From contig NC_088324.1 of assembly GCF_910592395.1 (NCBI RefSeq), forward strand, positions 1,800,001-1,860,000: a DNA stretch of 60,000 nucleotides, in the 5' to 3' direction. The translations under genes were made by a program, and so were the position numbers. Source of the DNA: Lineus longissimus (taxonomy: Eukaryota > Nemertea > Pilidiophora > Heteronemertea > Lineidae). The notes under the pieces were generated by a model that saw nothing but the letters and a program-made list of their open reading frames with translations, was not told where the DNA came from and ran no database searches. Below, in pieces: positions 13,001 through 19,000 of this stretch. The first letter of the stretch is position 1, and every line of letters begins with the position of its first letter.

Positions 13001-16000
13001 AATCTTAGTAAAAATGCCATTTCTTGAATTACCACTTTTCCCTATTACTAGGGTATGTACACTGGTATTAGCAGGGTATGTACACTGGTATTAGCAGTTG
13101 AGCTTTTTTCTCTTGACGAAGTCATAGTGGGTTTAATACTAAATCAATAGAAAATGGTAAAAATCTCGCGGCCGTTCAAGGCCATGCCAGAGGTCAAGTA
13201 TTTTTTTGCCATTTTTTTCAAACAAAAATTATTTGCGAAACGAAAGCTATCTCAGCCTTAACACCGCAACATGTTTTCTTTCATACGGAAGCTTCTTTCT
13301 CAAACGAAAGGTATTTGCGAATGGAAAGCTATCTCGGCTTTACGAAACGAAAGCTATCTCAGCCTTAACACCGTAACATGTGTTCTCCCATGCGAAAGTT
13401 ATTTATGAGATCCTTCATTTTTGTAAAGAGATTATTATATCTACTTATACAGACATGGCCATGTCTCTTTCTCTCTCTGCATATATCCAACACATGGGTA
13501 TTACACTTTTTAATTGATTCTATGTAGGCGCCATACATAGAATCAATTTGTAAGTAATATCCATGTATGGATATATGGTGAGATTCATGTGAAATAGAAC
13601 CAAGTTTATTCCTATGTAGGCGCCATACATAGGAATAAAGACCCCATTTATTTCAAACCATCTCAGACTTGAACAGCCCGACTCAAGTTGTATATATGTG
13701 GTCCATACTCAAAAACTTTATTACTTGGTTTAACCTATTTTTTTTTGGCTACCAACCATAGAGTGACACCTGGTGTCATTTTACGAACTAAAAAGCGCCA
13801 CCTAGTGTCAATTTGATAAACTAAAAATAGTCAAACTGACAAACTAAAATATTTCATTTCATGAACTATAAATTGTAAAAATTGTCAATTGAATAAAAAA
13901 TTTATTATGTAATTGCAAGCAGTGCAATCAGAATGCAGAATGTACAACTATGTACCCCTAGCAGGGTACTTTAGCAGGCGAGGGAACCGATGGGGTCCTG
14001 AACATGGTTTTATTCGACATAGGGATATCCCTGGTATGGCACTTAAAGAGACCCCTGTAAATGATACTAAACATGACTTCATCAAGAGAGCAAAGCTCGA
14101 CCCTATCTCAATGGAACAACCAATAATGAAACAATATGACGTGAGTACAGACTTTCCAGCTGAATTATGTCGTAAACGATGTACATTGTTTGAATACAAG
14201 AGAGAATTGAATCAAGATTACATAGGAAAACAATGTATTACAAGTTCTGTAACAATTGTTATGCAACTGCTTACGACGATGACGGTTTCAGATGTCTTGA
14301 AATTAATTTTGATAATAATACAAGATACTTTGACAGCATCCTTAGAAGATTAGACCAGAGATGATTGAATGAATCAACGGTAAATTATTTAAAAGATTTC
14401 GTCGAAACTAAATTAAAGAGTTACTTCTCTAGTCGAAGGAAATGGCTCAGTGATACAAGATATGAACAGACAGTTCAATCTGCATTGAAATTTGGTACCG
14501 CCAATAGACCAACTAACTTACCGAACAACTCCCTCTCGGATAACGTCCTTACGGACAAAGTCCCAAGAGAAAAGCGCGAGGAGATAAAAATCGTAAGAAT
14601 AAAGCTCTGGGTGTATGAAATGTTTTTCAAAATGCACTGTGGTGATGATGATTGGTTTCAAGAGACTGAATTAATCAATAGAGCACTTGGTAAACCTCGA
14701 TTAACTAAAGACAATTTTAATGATCTTAGACTGGTTTACCATGCATACCTCAGATACCTACATTATTGTGGAATTAAGGTCGCCGTAAATTACAAAGTAT
14801 TTTTACACCAAGCTTTTGATTAGTTAAAAGTAGATTATGTAGTGCTGAATCCTTATCTGACGAACAATGACAGAATCAGTGATTTAAACCAGTTATGGAA
14901 TGGTTTCACAAGAAGTTTTTTTAAAAATTAATCATGAAGATGTTAAAGAGAGTTTAATTATGGCTAAGGATACTGATCAAGGAATGGTTTTACAATGTAG
15001 CTTAAAAGCTAAAAGATATATCTTGTCTTATCGTATATCAGGACATAAGAGTGATTATGACTACGTCAAGAGAACAATGTTCGATATTGAGTAGTTTTGG
15101 AAATACACTTAAATAAATACAATGAATAACACAGCGGTAATCGAACAGCAGTTGAAACAGATCGGTGTGCTTAATCCCAAATCACAACAAGGGTATGAAC
15201 AAGGGTACCAACAGAAACCAACTATGACTTCGTCAAGAAAGCAAGGCTCAACCAACTCGACTACCAGTTCAAATCTAGTAAACCCGAGTCAAGGTCTAGT
15301 TAACCCTATTCAAGGTTTAATTAACCCTAGTTGTCAACTAGTCTCAACTAGCAGTCAACTAGCCTCAACTACGACTCGACTAGGTTCGACTAGCAGTCAA
15401 CAAGCCGTAACTGATAGTGGTATTAAAGCCAAACATGACCTTGAAGTGTTAGTTGCTACTGGTTAAAGCAAGGATTTCTTGAATAAAACAAATAACATGT
15501 AATGACTTAGGTATATAGTGTGACAGAGAAGAAAATCTTGAAACACCATAGGATCAACCAGACAACGATGGCTGCTAGGCTAAATTATTTATTGGGTTAG
15601 ACAGTCTTGAAAGCTTACACTAAATTAACAAAGTTGTTCTTGTTGGTTGATGATGCATATGATCTTTATGAAGTCTTAAGAAATGATTACATCGTTACCA
15701 ATGAACTTGACAAGTGGTTAGGGTGACTGAGTGTTAGGATGGGAGCATTAACCGATTTGGCATCATCAACTCTTATCACTTTAGGGCATTGTCAGGAGAT
15801 TCAGAAAGGGCAAAGCCCGAATTAGCAAAGCCAGGAAAAATCAATTAAGATAGATGGACCAGGAGACTCCTGTGACACAGGTGACAACCATTGAGAAACC
15901 CAAGAAACAAAGATCAGAGAAGCGATTAGCATGGTCAAGAGAGTTAGGTAAAAGGTCACACAAATTTAAGAGGTTAAAAAGGGAAAGCAGACAACCACAA

Positions 16001-19000
16001 CCGGTTGAAGACAAGAGAGTTTCATTCGAACCAGAGACAGAGCCAGAACCTGAACCAGAACCAGAACCAGAACCAGAACCTGAACAAGGGTATGAAACTG
16101 TCTCAAAGACCTCATCTGGTATGATTGTAGCTGTGGCAGTAGTTGCTATTGTCGCTATCATTTACTTCTAAAAAAGTCTTCTTAAGGGACTCTACATCAA
16201 CCCCAGTCTGGCTCTCCCTTTGTTTCTTTCTAATACCATTTTTCATTGAAATGTACTTCTTCTTCTCCTTAAGGATTAAACTAAACTCTTATGCAGAGAT
16301 ATGTGAATATGTTAATGCTTACTAACTAAATCATTGATAGTGTTTTAGTATGGAAAGAGCAAGCATACTTATCTTATCATGTTTTTCTATTTTCTTAAGT
16401 ATGTTCTTCTTCTGCCATCTTAGAAATGAGGAAACAAGGGCACCCCTATTGTCACACCACCCAAAGCTAAACCTATCGGTGCAGTGATGACTCCAGCTAA
16501 TGCTGAAATAACAACAGAGCCTGCTGTTTCACTTACAAAATTGAGACCGTGGCTAATCCCAGTAATAGCGTCAAAACTCTCTTGCATTTGGAAAAACCTT
16601 TCTTCTACATTCAATCTCATCTTCGAAAAACTTCTTGACATCAGTGATTTGTTGAAGCCTGCAACTTTGAGGTCCGTTCTCTTGTGATCCTTGTAAATTG
16701 GGATTCAAATTAGGATTCAAATTAGGATAAAGGGTATTGCCTTCTTCCATATCTATTTAATTAATGAGAAAAACTAGAATCTATTGTTGTCTCGGAACGA
16801 AGTATGCTAGGAACTGGCTTACCAGTAATGGGTTTATTGGTAGATCTAGGAACTGGCGTTACTAGTTTAACTGTGATTAATGGTTCACCAATAATGGGCT
16901 TACCAATAGCTTCTTCTTCTTCTATTTTACCTGCTCGTCTAACTTTCTGTAAAACTCTTCTAATCTTTCTTTACAGTTAATTGGTCACTTTGTCTAATCC
17001 CAAAATCTTCCCATTTAACTTAAGTAAAACTTAAGGTAAAATAATCAATTTAAAACTTACAAATCAATCAAAAAATCACTGATCATTTTAAAACTTACTA
17101 ATCAATTTAAAAATCACCAATAAATTTTATACATAAGACAGTGGGAATATGTACTTTAAGTCATCAGGTGTTGTAAATTTACTTTGAAGTCTATTACTCA
17201 ACTCAACCATTAAATTAATAGTTTCAGGGTTTATGCCATTTAGAAACATATCGTTGTTTAAAAACCATACCTGATTCCATGTTACCGTATCGAATTCAAT
17301 GTAATAACCAAAATATCGTGTTATCTCTCTTTTCCAGTTTTCTATTAAACCCCAATCATAGTAGTAAAACCAGTTTTCATTACGTTTAACCATCATGATA
17401 TTAATAGACCTATCTAACTGTTCTTTAAAAAGACCCAGTCTACTCTACTGCAGCACTCTTCTGTCTGTTTTCTTCCTCAGACATTGGTCTCATGTTAAAC
17501 CAAGAGAAACATAGTTCTGAGTAATCCTTAAATTCCTTTATTGGTATACATGATCTAACTCTTCTTTAATTGGACTTTGGAGCATTGGCAGTTTAACCAT
17601 TGTCTGAAGAACTCATCAGAGTAACCTAAACCTAATGCTGAACAATCGGTACCTTGAGATATCCTGTATATGAAATATCAATTCCAACAAGATCTACATT
17701 TGCCTCTTTTACCATCTTTAGCGAATTCACCATCACCTGGTAATTTCTCTTCACCACATTTAGTGCATTCTTTGCTTATCGTTTCACCATATACATTGCA
17801 ATAATCTATTGATTTATTTCTTCTATTCTTTGCGGTTTAGGTCCTGATCCTGGTCTTGGTCCTGGTTTGGGAACAAGTTTAGTAGCATTACTGATACCAA
17901 GAGAAATAACAAGGCCTAGAGTTCAAAAAGCTGTTAATATGACACCAATTGTTAAACCTTCCATTTTGAAGTGTAACTTAATTATATCCTTTAGAGAGAT
18001 ATATGAATCTGGTTTCTTCAAGACATCAACAATTAAGCGCTTTATTCTGCTTGTGGTGCTTTCCATTTCTCTATCCAACTCAAATGCTTTTTGACGTTCC
18101 ATATCCAGTTTGTCTGTTAAAATAGCCAGTTCAACTGTTACATTACTTTCTTTCCTTAAATATTCTCTTGCATTAATGTCTCCTTCAGCAGAGTTTGCGA
18201 ATTCCTTGTTTTTGTTTTTTTGATTTTTAAGCTGTTCTTTAAGTTCTTTATTATTTTTCTCTAGATCTTCTATTTGCCTATCCTTAATCTCCAACCTTAT
18301 TAACACCATTCGTCGAACTTTGTTCTCTTGACGAAGTCATAGTCTTCACTTTTAATGTCTCTACACTTGGTCCATCCATCATTGGTGGTGATAAAGTATT
18401 TTTATTATCAACACTATTATCTTACCAAGTTTAGCATTACTTGGTGCAATTAAGATATTGTTATTGTAACTAACTATCTTACCCCCCCCTTAAGAACCAT
18501 GTCAGATCCAATGCTGTAAAGTCCTGGTGATAATACATAATCAAGCCTGTATGTGTATCAGATAATGACCTCTGGAACCTGGCAATTGAAGTTGGTAAAT
18601 CAGGATGTTTGTCAATCGAGTCCCGTAGAAGTTGGACGAAATCCTTCTGAGAATCTAACTCCATCCCTGGATTATTAGCAATTGGTGTTCTTGTTAATAC
18701 TTGAGCACCCAGTATGCAATAAACATAAGTTCTGATAGAATCATTCAATCCCTCTATCCCTGGATTTGAGAAACCATTTGACTTTAGAATCATGAATTGT
18801 TGGTATGTTTGACATGGTTTCTGTTTGATAAAATCAATTACATTTTTATGTTGTTAACGTGATACCTGATGAAGTATCAGGGTACTGGAAATTAGCCATT
18901 CCAGCATCCCAGTCTGCATCAAACATTGGAGGCATTCTGTTCTCATAAACGTGCGCCAGGAAGAAATTGATTTTCGAAATATTGATGTAATAACCTTGAT

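Noticed and set aside
15841-16161. (GS)n repeat protein on the minus strand
   Set aside because: Shadow of the (EP)n run of the plus-strand gene, which has the better start and a plausible anchor.
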